Source: Nissolia schottii (taxonomy: Eukaryota; Streptophyta; Magnoliopsida; Fabales; Fabaceae). From it: a stretch of 64,000 bases of DNA. This document shows positions 12,397-23,356 of the stretch, in pieces. The notes below the pieces were generated by a model. The model made no database searches. It saw only the letters and a program-made list of their open reading frames with translations, and was not told the origin of the DNA. A program made the position numbers and the translations under genes. The first letter of the stretch is position 1, and the number at the start of each line of letters is the position of its first letter. The stretch is taken from NCBI GenBank assembly GCA_003254905.1, contig QANU01102101.1, forward strand, positions 3,531 to 67,530. Reading direction: 5' to 3'.

Positions 12397-12920
12397 AGGG
12401 AAATACGCATTTTGGTCTGTGTAAGCCTGAGTCACTTTGGTCATTGAAATTCAAAATCTAACTTTTTAATCCTTAAAATTGTAAGTTGCCGGTCAAATTA
12501 GTCCCTCAATTCATTATCGTTGTTGTATTATCATATTTTCACTAATTTTTCATATTAAATGAGAATGCGATAACAACAGAGGCTGTGTGATAACACTAAA
12601 AGCTAAAAATATGGTTGTAATGGCACTTGGAGCTACAAATCTTAGTTGCTATTGTAGTTTCATTTACTACCATAATTGCTCTGACGACCTCATTTGTAGT
12701 TTCAAGTATAACTACAACTCATTTGTAATTTCAATCGTTGTTACTAACCTTTTTAATGTGATAAATCAACAAAAATGTGACAATACAATAATGATAGTAA
12801 ACTGGTTGACTAATTTGACCTATAACTTACAATTTCAAGGACTAAAAAGTCAAATTATGAATTTCAAGGACCAAAGTGGCTCGGGCTTACACTTTCAATG
12901 GTCAAAATGAGCATTTCACA
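12397..12920. mobile_element. MITE with about 115-bp terminal inverted repeats and 10-bp target duplication
   Basis: The left end (AGGGAAATACGCATTTTGG...) and the complement of the right end (TGTGAAATGCTCATTTTGACC...) align for about 115 bp at roughly 85% identity by eye. Identical 10-bp direct repeats GTTTTTAGTT flank the element at 12387-12396 and 12921-12930. Long inverted repeats with a 9-10-bp duplication fit a non-autonomous Mutator-like (MULE) element. The open frame inside is not a gene. Confidence 0.8.
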
Positions 12921-12930
12921 GTTTTTAGTT

Positions 12931-13850
12931 GCTCACAAATTACAAATTTTTTGTTTTACCGCTGATAATTTTTTTGTTACAAAATAGTCCCTGATAAATT
13001 TTTTTTGGTAGCTTTTAGTCCCTGCCATTTAGATGGTTCGTTAACTGTTGACGTGACAATTAACTTAGCTATGTGGTAAGTCACGTGCATGACATGTGAC
13101 CCTCTTAACCCAACCCTTCCCCATACCCGACTTGCCCACGACCCATGACCCAAAATTAAAAAAATAAAATAATTAAACCCCTCCCACTCTAATCTTTCTC
13201 ACTCTTCCCTTTCCCATCCCTACTCCTTCATCCTCACAAAACCACCTCAACCATCCACGGCCACCGCAACCTTCGATGACGCCTGCAGACGCTTTAGTTC
13301 TCAGCACCACCTCTCACCGCACCCACCTCTCCCATGGCGCCACTTCTATCTGCCCTGTTCTCATCATCACTCTCTCTCTCCCAACCATCACCACCACTTT
13401 GTTTCCCCTGTTCAGTGTGACCTCAAATCTGGTCACCTAGAAGATCTCTAAGGTTATGAGTTGAGCGAGTAGGTCGTGAGCCTTCACCAACGACCGTTAA
13501 ACTCTACACAGATATCGTTGTTGCCACCACGTCATTGTAGATCTACAAGGTCACTGTCATCAAAGGCCTCGAAGCAAGCTTCACTCCTTCAACTCCCACA
13601 AATTATTCTTCTCTCACATCATCCCATCCTCTCTCATCTTGATTTCTCAACCACCGTTGACTTCTCTGCTGGCTTCTTCTCTGCTTCTCTATAAGAATGA
13701 TGAGGTTGGTTGTTGTTGGTGTTTATTTTGTGTTTGTTGTGTTCTGTCATGAAGGATAGGGAAGTGAGGAAGAAGAGTAACCTGATTTAATTTGGGGATG
13801 ATGATGGTGGTTCACGATGTTTAATACAATATATGGAACTAGGTCGTAAG
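12931..13850. other. Unassigned repeat containing TAGTCCCTG motifs
   Basis: TAGTCCCTG occurs twice (12990-13025), followed by a stretch with GTGACAAT, TCACGTGCATG and a pyrimidine-rich segment. The same order of motifs appears again at about 34960-35230, so this is a two-copy interspersed repeat. No coding similarity recognised. Confidence 0.4.
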
Positions 13851-14229
13851 TGTTCTAATTGTTTAATACAATATGTTTTGATGATGACAAATAGAATACA
13901 AAAAGATGATATATGCTAAATGGAATATATTAGATCTTGTATGATTAAACTTGATGGTATCATATAGCTTACGCATCATACAATGATATATAAGAAACAT
14001 CATTTGTATAATAGATCAAATAGTATGATGACAAATAGAATGCAAACGGATGTTATATGCTAAATGGAATATATTAGATCTTGTTTGATTGAACTTGATG
14101 GTATCATATAGCTTACACATCATACAATGATATATAAGAAATATTCTTTATAGAACATATCCAATAACTATTTATATGCGTCTTGATGGATTAACTTTGG
14201 ATATGTTTCTATATAAATAAATATATGCA

Positions 14230-14273
<44 letters not shown>

Positions 14274-15675
14274 CAAATGTTATACTCTAGAATGCATGCA
14301 TGTTAGGCAAAGATTATTGGATAAATATATTGATTTAATTTGTGCCTAATGCATTGATTGAATTATACATGCATATTAAGATATTGGAGCATTATTGGAC
14401 TAACTATATTTTCAAGGGAGTAATCTTATATATAGGGAAGTCCAAGGCACCAAGAATGAGGTGGAACAAGAAGGAAAATATTCTCATGATGCTCAAAGTC
14501 AAAAAGGCATAGAATAAAATGCTTATCCCATGGAGAATATGGTACTGCCAAAAGAATGAGGACACTTGAAGAATACCACATCCAAGCAAGTTCTCAAAAG
14601 GTTATAGTCTTTTAGGACTTAAGGTATTCTTGTCAAAGGAAAATTGATATATCTCTCTAAGCTCTTAAAATGATTTGAAATATTTCTCTTGGAATGATCA
14701 AAAAGGCTAAAATGTATTTGGAGCAATGGTTTTTAAACAAAGACAAATCTCTTGAGAAAACATACTTGAAATGTTTTATAAATCCTTCAACATATATTTC
14801 ATTCAAATGATCTTTTTATAAATCAATTGAAGTCTTTGGATATTCAAAAATACATTATTTTGGACTCCAAAAGAAGCTTCATTCAAATGAGTATTAAGGT
14901 CATTCAAATGACACAAATTAGAGTTGTGACATTAGAATGACCATCTGAGACGTCATCAGAATGACCAATCAAAATCATTCGAATGACTCCACTAAAAACA
15001 GTCAAAAATCTCAATTATTATTGATTCATTCAAATGACCAGAGTCAATCATTCGAATGACTGCACTACAGAAACTAATAGCGACTAGTTTTCAATTGACA
15101 GAACTAGGAGAATAATTAGGTAACAGCTACTATACTTCCTATCTCTATAAATACCCATTAAACTCACTTTTCTAAGGTGTCATTTCAACTCCTATCATTC
15201 CTATATTTCATACTATCAATGGCTTAATATTTTGTATCATTAATTATAAGAGTAAAAGAGAGATATTTTCAATATTCCTATTAGAGCTTCAAGTTGTATA
15301 ATCTACTCTTCAAGAGAGTTTATTCTTACACCAAAAATTGTGCTTCAACTTGTATTATCCATTCTTTAAGAGAGCTTCTTCTACCACCAAATTCCATATA
15401 CTTTGTAAAGGGGGTGAGGTATCCCTCTAGTTGATTAGGGTGTGGTATCCCTAAGGTTGTGATGCTCAAACACTAAAGGTGAGGTATCCCAAGAGTGTGA
15501 GGAGTACTCAAAGGTTGTAAAAGCTTTTTAAGCACCTAAGTTTCAAGCTTGATGATAGTGGAAAAAGCATGAGCAAGTCGCTTGGGATTGAACGTAGATC
15601 ACAAGGGTGGTTGAACCAAGATAAATCGCTGTTTGCAATCTCTCTACCCTTATCTCTCTATTTATTAAGACTCCA
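13851..15675 (+). mobile_element. LTR-like sequence, possible solo LTR of a SIRE-type copia element
   Basis: The segment starts TGTTCTAATTG and soon shows GTTTTGATGATGACAAATAG, a phrase I associate with LTRs of SIRE/Maximus copia elements. It has a TATA-like CTATAAATACCC at about 15147. It ends in GC-poorer sequence containing GGTTGAACCAAGATAAATCGC, again typical of such LTR 3' ends. No gag-pol coding, primer site or clear 5-bp target duplication was found, so boundaries are approximate. Confidence 0.5.
13883..14170. repeat. 144-bp tandem duplication
   Basis: GATGACAAATAGAAT... at 13883 recurs at 14027 with the whole 144-bp unit well conserved, including CTAAATGGAATATATTAGAT and TGGTATCATATAGCTTAC. 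It lies at the 5' end of the LTR-like segment. An (AT)n microsatellite follows at about 14237-14265. Confidence 0.85.
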
Positions 15676-15852
15676 AACAATAAATAATGAAAATTAAGTG
15701 TTATTTACAGACAAACCATAACAAATAAATAAATAAATAATTCTAATTCAATTTTTTAAACACTTATACATCTAATTATTCGAGACTCAATTTATAAATT
15801 GTTGACACAATTATAATAAAATTTTACTATATTAATTTTCAAAAAAAAAATA

Positions 15853-16600
15853 TGTGACATGATAGGATAAAGAATAATTCACGTGGTTAAACGGCAAGTA
15901 AAAAAAGAGGTAGTATCTCACTCTATCTCACAATGATCAACACACTGTGTGTTGAACAGGAAAAGAAAATTTCTCTATGCGATGAAAAGTGTAAATTATA
16001 TTGAATGAATCATAATTGGATTACAAGGTTTATATACATCTTAATAAGATGAGAATTATAATAGAATATACTAACAACCATAACGAACTATGAGTTGTAA
16101 TAAATAATTAACATTAATAACTACCTAATGATTGCTTAACTTGTAAGTTGTGATTTTCCATTAACCAATTCATGGAAACAACGATCTTGAAATTTATGAT
16201 TATCACATTGTAAATAAGATCAAGAAAAAGACACATACCCGGATCCATAACGTAATTGGATGGAATTGACAAATTTTTTTCCCCTCTCTTCCTTCAAACC
16301 TTACAATCCCTTCTGATGGTGAGAAGAGCGGCAGACCTCAAACCCTAATGTTTTCTGAATTCTTTGGAATCCTTAAAAACACTCGTGTGTGCCTTTCTTT
16401 GAGTAAAGCCTTCTTAATTATAAGGGAGAGGGGAGGGTCGGTTTTACTAAAATACCCCCCACTAACTCTATCATATCTTACAGAATCAATTGCCATCATT
16501 TTGATTCCCTTTAATTAGAGTTAGTATCACTATAAGATACATGGACCAAATCTTTATGAGATTATGAAATAATCTTACATAACTAACCATTAGGTACACA
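15853..16600 (-). mobile_element. Probable Ty1/copia LTR, old
   Basis: On the minus strand a purine run (TTTAATGGGGGATA, 16604-16617) follows the copia RNase H relic and would be the polypurine tract. The sequence after it runs from TGTGTACC (16600) to a possible end at ATGTCACA (15853). TG...CA termini and position after a polypurine tract make this a likely 3' LTR of about 748 bp. The second LTR is missing, so both boundaries are inferred. Confidence 0.45.
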
Positions 16601-16615
16601 TCTATTATCCCCCAT

Positions 16616-16907
16616 TAAACTCAGTGGCTTGGAGGAGACTATGAGTTTGTCACGGAAGCGTAGAAACGTTGTTGCAAAAATAGACTTGGTAAGAAGATAA
16701 GTAACTTGTTTGATATCTGGAATATGTTGCAAGAAGATTTGTTTATGAATAATCATGTCCCAAATAAAATAAGGATCGATTTCAAAGTGCTTGTTACGCT
16801 AATGTAAGATAGGATGGACAACTAACATTATAGAACTGACATTGTCACAAAATACAGTGAATAGAGCAGAACAAGAGATATGTAGTTCATGTAATAGAGA
16901 TTGAAGA
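16616..16907 (-). pseudogene. Ty1/copia RNase H fragment, split by the Tat element
   Basis: Minus-strand translation gives the copia RNase H signature: LHELHI, then FCDNVSSIML with the catalytic Asp, then HP followed by RNKHFEID, and later IPDIKQVTYLLTKS and FRDKL. An in-frame TAG interrupts the HxRNKH motif. The next part of the same frame (LASTMAEIVCL) lies on the far side of the Tat retrotransposon at about 26255-26290, which shows that the Tat element inserted into this older copia copy. Confidence 0.85.
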
Positions 16908-17322
16908 TGTTATGGACTGGGCCCATACGGCCCATTCCGCGGAAGCTAATCACCCGACCCGCCCGACCTGAGAATCATCCTAGAACCGGAAGCCCATCCC
17001 TTGGAAGACATGTTCTATCCGCGTTCGACGCACTTCCGCAGCGCGATCATCTCCCATCATACCAGCATTCTTGGAATAAACGAAGCACTCTGTCCGCGGA
17101 CAGTCAGGCGTGTATTGAAGCCTATCGTCGACGCCTAACAGGTACATAAAGGGAATCAAGCACTCAGGTACGAGGACCGAAACGTTACTTTCTCATACCC
17201 TCATCTCTAACCCCGACTGACTTTGGCATCCGAGTCTTTGCAGGTACCCCGCCAGCCCAGGCCACACAAGTCCCAGGCCTCATCCGTGGAGCTCCAGAAC
17301 CCAAAAGTACCCCTCAGGTACA
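16908..17322 (+). repeat. 5' LTR of the Tat element
   Basis: Starts TGTTATGGACTGGGCCC and ends CCCCTCAGGTACA. It has the same length as the 3' LTR, with ten substitutions between them. No TATA box is obvious. Confidence 0.95.
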
Positions 17323-17342
17323 TTTGGCGCCGTCTGTGGGGA
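17323..17342 (+). other. Primer binding site of the Tat element
   Basis: TGGCGCCGTCTGTGGGGA follows the 5' LTR almost directly. A TGGCGCCGT-type primer site is usual in Tat/Athila-group elements. I did not establish the matching tRNA. Confidence 0.8.
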
Positions 17343-17395
17343 CATTCTCCTCTTAAAAAATCCCCATTTCGGGTTCTGAAGCACCAATTCCCAAT

Positions 17396-19335
17396 ATGCC
17401 TCCCAAAACCAGAAGAACCTACCGACTAGTGGCATCAAGTGACACCAGAGGGTCCGTCTCTGTTAACAACAATGCCCCAGTACACCCAACGCTTCCCTCT
17501 CCTGACCATGGAGTACCCAATCAGATCGCACTTTCCCCACCAATAAACGTCAATGAAGCTTCCCCCCTAACCTAGAAGACATCGTCCGGTCCCAAGCGGC
17601 TAAGATTGAGAAACTGGAAGCAGCGTTATCAGTACTAGCCCAGGCCGAAGAAGAACGGAAGAAATAGAAAGACATCAGAATTTCTGCGGAGAAAGCCAGA
17701 AAAGAGGCAGAAGAAAAGCGCAAACAGGTGATCTTAGAAGCTCGAGACAGGGAGCGCCTCATCGACGGTCTTAACCGCGGTGACGGGCCTTCCGAAGAGG
17801 ATGAAGGTCAAGGATCAGTTTACAAAGCCGCTGAAACACAGCCGTACAAGATACGAGGAGCAACAAAGAAAGCGAAAGGTAAGGACAACCACCCCTTCAT
17901 TGATGAAATTCTTAATGCATTGCCATTACCTGGGTTCCGCCCTCCGACGGACATGGAACCCTACGACGGAACCACTGATCCGCAGCACCATTTGGACGCT
18001 TTTGGCCACCGTATGATTTTAGACGGAGCCTCAGATACTATCCAATGTAAGTCGTTTCCTGTGACTTTAAGGAAGGGTGCGCTTATATGGTTTAATGCTT
18101 TGCCTCCAAAATGCATTTGTTGTTTCGACGACCTGGCCGAGCGATTCTCAGCCAATTTTACCACAAGAAGGACGAAACCCAAGACGGCTGTAAGCCTTTT
18201 GGGAGTTATACAGAAAGGAGAGGAAAATCTTCGCCAATATCTTGACCGGTTTTATGAAGAATATGCGCAGATAGAGGACTTGCAGCCGCAAGCTGTGTTA
18301 ATGGGCCTTACGAACGGCCTCAAAAAAGGAAGCTCATTTGCAAAGAATTTATCCAAGAGGCCTCCACGGAGCCTAGTGGAAATACAAGAAAGAGCGGAAG
18401 AATACCTTTTTCAAGAGGAGGGTATGGAAGCTGTAAAGATGGATCTTACCCAGGACGGAGGGGATAACGCCAGAAGAAAGTACACGAATAATCAGCCACC
18501 GCGGAGTGATCGTCCTCGGATAAACAGACCTAGAATACTCAAAGAAGGAAGGTACACAAATTATACCCCACTAACAATTTCCCTCACACAGTTATACAGG
18601 GAGATTCAGAATAAAGATGGATTTCCCCGGGCCAAACCAATCCGCCTGAGGCCAGGAACGGATACATCCCTATTCTGCACTTACCACGATTCCTATGGTC
18701 ATAGCACTGAAGAATGCATAGACCTGAAGGATGAAGTAGAATCATGGGTCCGTGGAGGAAAACTAGAAAAATATGTGATCCAAGAAAGGAAGCGAAAAAT
18801 GGAAGTCAGAGAGCCAGAAAGGAAACCCTACATGAGGGAAGTCCGGGGTAGGGAAAGCCACCCCGAAGATAGGCGGGAGAGACAACATAGACGACCAGAG
18901 ACCAATCGAATAATCAACACGATTGCAGGAGGCTTTGCTGGAGGGGGATATACCCGCTCTGCCAGGAAACGACACTTGCAAGAAGTCTTGCATCTCCGGG
19001 ACCAAGCAAGTAATAAAATTCCAGGATATCGATGTTTCCCGGACATCACGTTCATGCGTGAGGATTTCATGCATACAACGCCCGTCCACGATGACCCTAT
19101 GGTCATCTCAGCTACATTAGTCAACGCAGAAGTTCGAAGGGTCCTGATTGATCAGGGAAGCTCCGCGGACATAATCTTCAGAAGCTGCTTTGACCAGCTT
19201 GGGCTGAGAAACGCGGACATTGAACATTATCCAGAAGACTTGGTAAGCTTTTCGAGGGAGACGGTCACACCCGACGGCTACATTTCCCTTTACCTAACCT
19301 TGGGACCTGAACATTTAACCAGAACAGAAGAGTGA
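17396..19335 (+). pseudogene. Tat gag and protease region, broken
   Basis: Gag begins at ATG 17396 (MPPKTRRTYRLV). The frame shifts at a six-C run near 17563 and meets an in-frame TAG at 17665-17667, then stays open to 19335. The retrotransposon gag domain is visible as GALIWFNALPP, FDDLAERFSANF and ENLRQYLDRFYEEY. A Cys-His cluster (CTYHDSYGHSTEEC) follows, as is usual for Tat gag. The protease active-site region reads VLIDQGSSADIIF. The frame changes again near 19318, just before the downstream part that starts VKFLVVNNPSAYNIILGRP. Confidence 0.9.
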
Positions 19336-22300
19336 AGTTTTTGGTCGTGAACAATCCGTCCGCGTACAACATCATCCTTGGAAGACCAACTTTAAACGCT
19401 GTGAATGCCGTCATCTCCACAGCTGCTTTAACCATGAAGTTCCTCACCAAGGACAACCGCGTTGTATCTATCCGAGGAGATCAGGCAATGGCTCGGAGAT
19501 GTTACAATACCAGTCTACAGACTCACAATCCACAGCAGCCTCCAAAGAGGAAAGATGTGCACAAAATGTCACAGGTAATGCTAACTGACATTTCCGCGGA
19601 AAATGTACCCGTACGCGAAAGACCGGAACCAGAAGGGGAGCTAGAAACCGTTCAATTAGGTGTTAACCCTGAACAGGTCACTCGAATCAATAAAAACCTC
19701 TCCCTTGAGGTGAAGAACAAACTAATTGACAATCTGAAGCTCAACGTGGACTTATTCGCATGGACAGCAGCAGACATGCCAGGAATCGATCCCACCCTAA
19801 TGGCGCACAAACTGGTCATCTTACCCGGAAGTAAACCCGTGAAATAGAAAATAAGGAAAATGAGTTCGGACAAAGCTAAAGAGGTCCAAAAGCAAGTTCA
19901 AGGATTAAAAGAAGCAGGGTTCATACAGGAAATCATGTACCCCTCCTGGATGTCGAACGTAGTCATGGTCCCTAAACCCGGAGGCAAGTGGAGGATGTGT
20001 GTGGATTATACAAATCTAAACAAAGCCTGCCCCAAAGATCCTTACCCCTTACCAAACATCGATCAACTGGTAGATGCTGCATCCGGGTACAAATTCTTAA
20101 CCTTCCTTGATGCATACGCTGGATATAACCAGATACCTATGCATCCAGCTGACGTAGAGAAAACCGCGTTTATAACACCAGGGGGCAACTACTTCTACAA
20201 AGTTATGCCTTTCGGTTTGAAAAACGCAGGGGCCACCTATCAGCGGATGATGGATAAGATTTTCCGTGACATATCAGGGAGTTGGTAGAAGTATATGTGG
20301 ATGACATGATCGTCAAAACATCCGCGGAAGAAGAGATCACCGCCAACTTAAATGCTGTCTTTGACATCCTCCGCAACCATAATTTGAAGTTAAACCCTGT
20401 GAAATGAGCATTTGCGGTAAAAGCAGGAAAGTTCCTGGGTTTCATGATAATCCAGCGCGGAATTGAAGCCAACCCCGCGAAGTGTGAAGCCATCATAAAT
20501 ATGAGACCTCCCTCGTCCATCAAAGAAGTACAAGGTTTGACCGGAAGAATCGCCTCTCTTAACCGATTCATGGCGGCTTCTGCGGCAAAATCACTACCTT
20601 TCTTCAAGTTATTAAAGAATATGAACTCCTTTGAGTGGTCTGATGCATGCAAAAAAGCATTTGACGAATTCAAGTCTTACCTCTCTCAGCCTCCTGTTTT
20701 AAAGAAGCCCGAGAAAGGTGAGAAACTTTACTTGTACCTCTCTGTATCTGAAGAAACCATATCCTCAGTTTTAGTGAAAGAAAAAGGTCAAAATCAGTTC
20801 CCGGTGTATTTCACAAGCAAGGTTCTTCATTGAGCAGAAATGAGATACCAAAAAATTGAAAAGGTGGCATTTGCACTCATTAACTCTGCAAGAAGACTTC
20901 GCCCTTATTTCCAATCCCACCCTATAGTGGTGAGAACAGATTTACCAATAAGACAAGTGCTGCAAAAGCTCGACCTATCCGGACGCATGTTAGCCTGGTC
21001 TATCGAATTGTCCGAATTCGACATTCATTATGAACCGTGGGTAGCAATCAAAGCCCAGGCCATGTCTGATTTTATTGCCGAATTTTCAGGAGAATATACC
21101 TCTACAGCAGAAGACACATGGAGCTTCTAGTATACGCGGAAGCAGGGCTGGAGTAATACTCGAAGGACCAAACGAGCTCAAATTAGAGATGGCCGTCAAA
21201 TTTGACTTTGTCACTTCCAATAATCAGGCAGAATACAAAGCTTTGGTTGCAGGTCTTAACCTGGCCAAAGATGTTGGAGCCAAGAAGCTTATCATTTGCA
21301 GTGACTCTCAAATCGTAGTAGCACAGGTAAAGGGAGAATATCTAGCTAAAGATGCTCAGTTGCAGCAATACCTGAAGCTTGTTACACAAATCCTCTCATA
21401 CTTTCATAGCCACCAAATTAAACATGTCCCGCGGAGAGAAAACGAAAGAGCGGATACACTTTCGAAGCTAGCTAGCACAAGACCCGGAGGGAGTAACAAA
21501 ACCCTCATTGAAGAGACTCTCCGTCGTCCCTCCATAGTCACTAGCATCAACAACACGGAAATTCAGCAGCAAGAAGAATGTTGGACCACACCGATACAAA
21601 GAATTATCCGCGGGCAAGAGAATACGGAAGATAAAAACCTCCAGCGAGAAGCGGCAAAATACACCATCATCAGCGATCAGATGTATAGAAGGTCAGTTTC
21701 ACAGCCGCTGTTAAAATGCATAAAGTCAAAGGATATTCCCCGCGTCTTAGAGGAAGTTCACAAAGGGGCTTGCAGCCACCACATGGGGCCTAAATCCCTT
21801 GCCCTGAAGATTCTCTGAGCAGGCCTTTACTGGCCTACCCTTCAAAAGGACTCCGCGGATTACGTCAAGAAATGCAAAAGATGTCAAGAACACGCGAACT
21901 TCTATGTTGCTCCCCCAGAAGGATTATCCTCAATCATTGCTTCCTGGCCCGTCGAAAGATGGGGTATTGATATCCTAGGACCATTCCCACTAGCAACGGG
22001 CCAGCGAAAATTTATCATAGTAGCTGTGGATTATTTCACCAAATGGATAGAAGTTGAACCATTGGCTATCATCACTTCGGCCCAATGTCAGAAGTTCGTG
22101 TGGAATAACATCCTCACGAGATTCGGCATTCCTGAGACGATTGTTTCTGATAATGGCACACAGTTCACCGACAAGGGATTTACAACGTTTTTGCAAGGTT
22201 TCAGAATCAAGCATCATTTCTCCTCCGTGGAGCATCCGCAAACCAACGGGCAAGCATAAGCAACCAACAAGGTCATCCTTAAAGGTTTAAAGAAAAGACT

Positions 22301-22805
22301 TGACGAAGCAAAAGGCTTATGGGCAGACGAGCTAGGAAGCGTTCTGTGGGCTTACAGAACTACCCCCCACACAACGACGGCTCATTCCCCATTCAAGTTG
22401 GCATACGGAAGTGAAGCCATGATACCAGTAGAAATCGGAGAAATGAGTCCCAGGGTGCGCCTATTCTCCGCGGACAGTAACAATCAGCGCCGAGAAGAAG
22501 ACATCGACCTGATCGCGAAACACAGAGAGGAATCGCGGATCAAGGAAGAAGCCGCCAAGAGGCGTGTTGCCCTAAGGTATAACAAAAAGGTTATCCCAAG
22601 AAACTTCCGCGCAGGGGACATGGTGCTGCGAAGAGCAAACATAGGCAACAGACAAGCAGGTCCAGGGAAATTACGCCCCAACTGGGAAGGTCCTTATTTG
22701 GTGAACGAAGTCCTCGGACGGAGAGCCTACAAACTCTCATCCCTCGATGGAAAAGACATACCGCAAACCTGGAATGCAGCTAACCTTCGAATCTTTTATC
22801 TTTAA
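19320..22805 (+). pseudogene. Tat pol region (RT, RNase H, aRNH, integrase), broken
   Basis: Reverse transcriptase blocks include WRMCVDYTNLNKACPKDPYP, FLDAYAGYNQIPM and the catalytic YVDDMIV near 20295. A first RNase H follows, then the archaeal-type RNase H (SNNQAEYKALVAGL, ICSDSQ, NERADTLSKLA). The integrase shows the zinc-binding HHCC region, WGIDILGPFP, DNGTQF and a C-terminal region ending RIFYL. Lesions: TAG 19845, frameshift near 20275, TGA 20405, TGA 20831, frameshift/deletion near 21120 that removes the first aRNH Asp motif, TGA 21816, and TAA 22257 at the expected catalytic Glu codon of integrase. No functional product is possible from this copy. Confidence 0.92.
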
Positions 22806-22907
22806 ATGTGTTATTTAACATTGTACTTTGGATGAAAAAATCTTCAATAAATTCTTCCGTATACATTCAAACAACGAGTCAGCCATAGGATAATTGAAAC
22901 CACGAAG

Positions 22908-23243
22908 ACCACTCAAAAGGTAATCCCGATCATAATTACGGACGCATTATAAACAATCCCGGTAACAACCGTGGACATAAACGACCCCGGTCATCACCGA
23001 GGACATTATAAGAATCCCGGTCACAACCGCGGAACTTCACTCCATACGATAATCAACCAAATCGGGCCAAATAANACCACTCAAAAAGTAATCCCGATCA
23101 TAATTGCGGACGCATTATAAACAATCCCGGTAACAACCGTGGACATAAACAACCCCGGTCATCACCGAGGACATTATAAGAATCCCGGTCACAACCGCGG
23201 AACTTCACTCCGTACGATAATCAACCAAATCGGGCCAAATAAA
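22908..23243. repeat. 168-bp tandem duplication with about 30-bp subrepeats
   Basis: ACCACTCAAAA(G/A)GTAATCCC starts at 22908 and again at 23076, and the full 168-bp unit is duplicated with few changes. Each unit itself contains about four degenerate subunits of the form ATCCCGGTNACAACCGNGGAC. An N at 23075 sits exactly at the junction, so copy number may be wrong in this assembly. The array lies in the noncoding part between pol and the antisense gene. Confidence 0.9.
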
Positions 23244-23356
23244 AATAAAACTGCAGACATTAACCCGGTAAAACACAAGTCACATTCCATAAACACAAGG
23301 CTACAAATCACTTTTACAAAAAAAAAAAAAAAANAAAAAAAAAAAAAAACTGAAGC
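23244..23356. other. Poly(A)-rich spacer with an ambiguous base
   Basis: A run of about 30 A residues at 23319-23349 is interrupted by N at 23334. It lies immediately beyond the stop codon of the antisense gene and marks low assembly quality. Confidence 0.7.

Noticed and set aside
12587-12910. 107-codon open frame
   Set aside because: It lies wholly inside the MITE at 12397-12920 and overlaps its inverted repeat.
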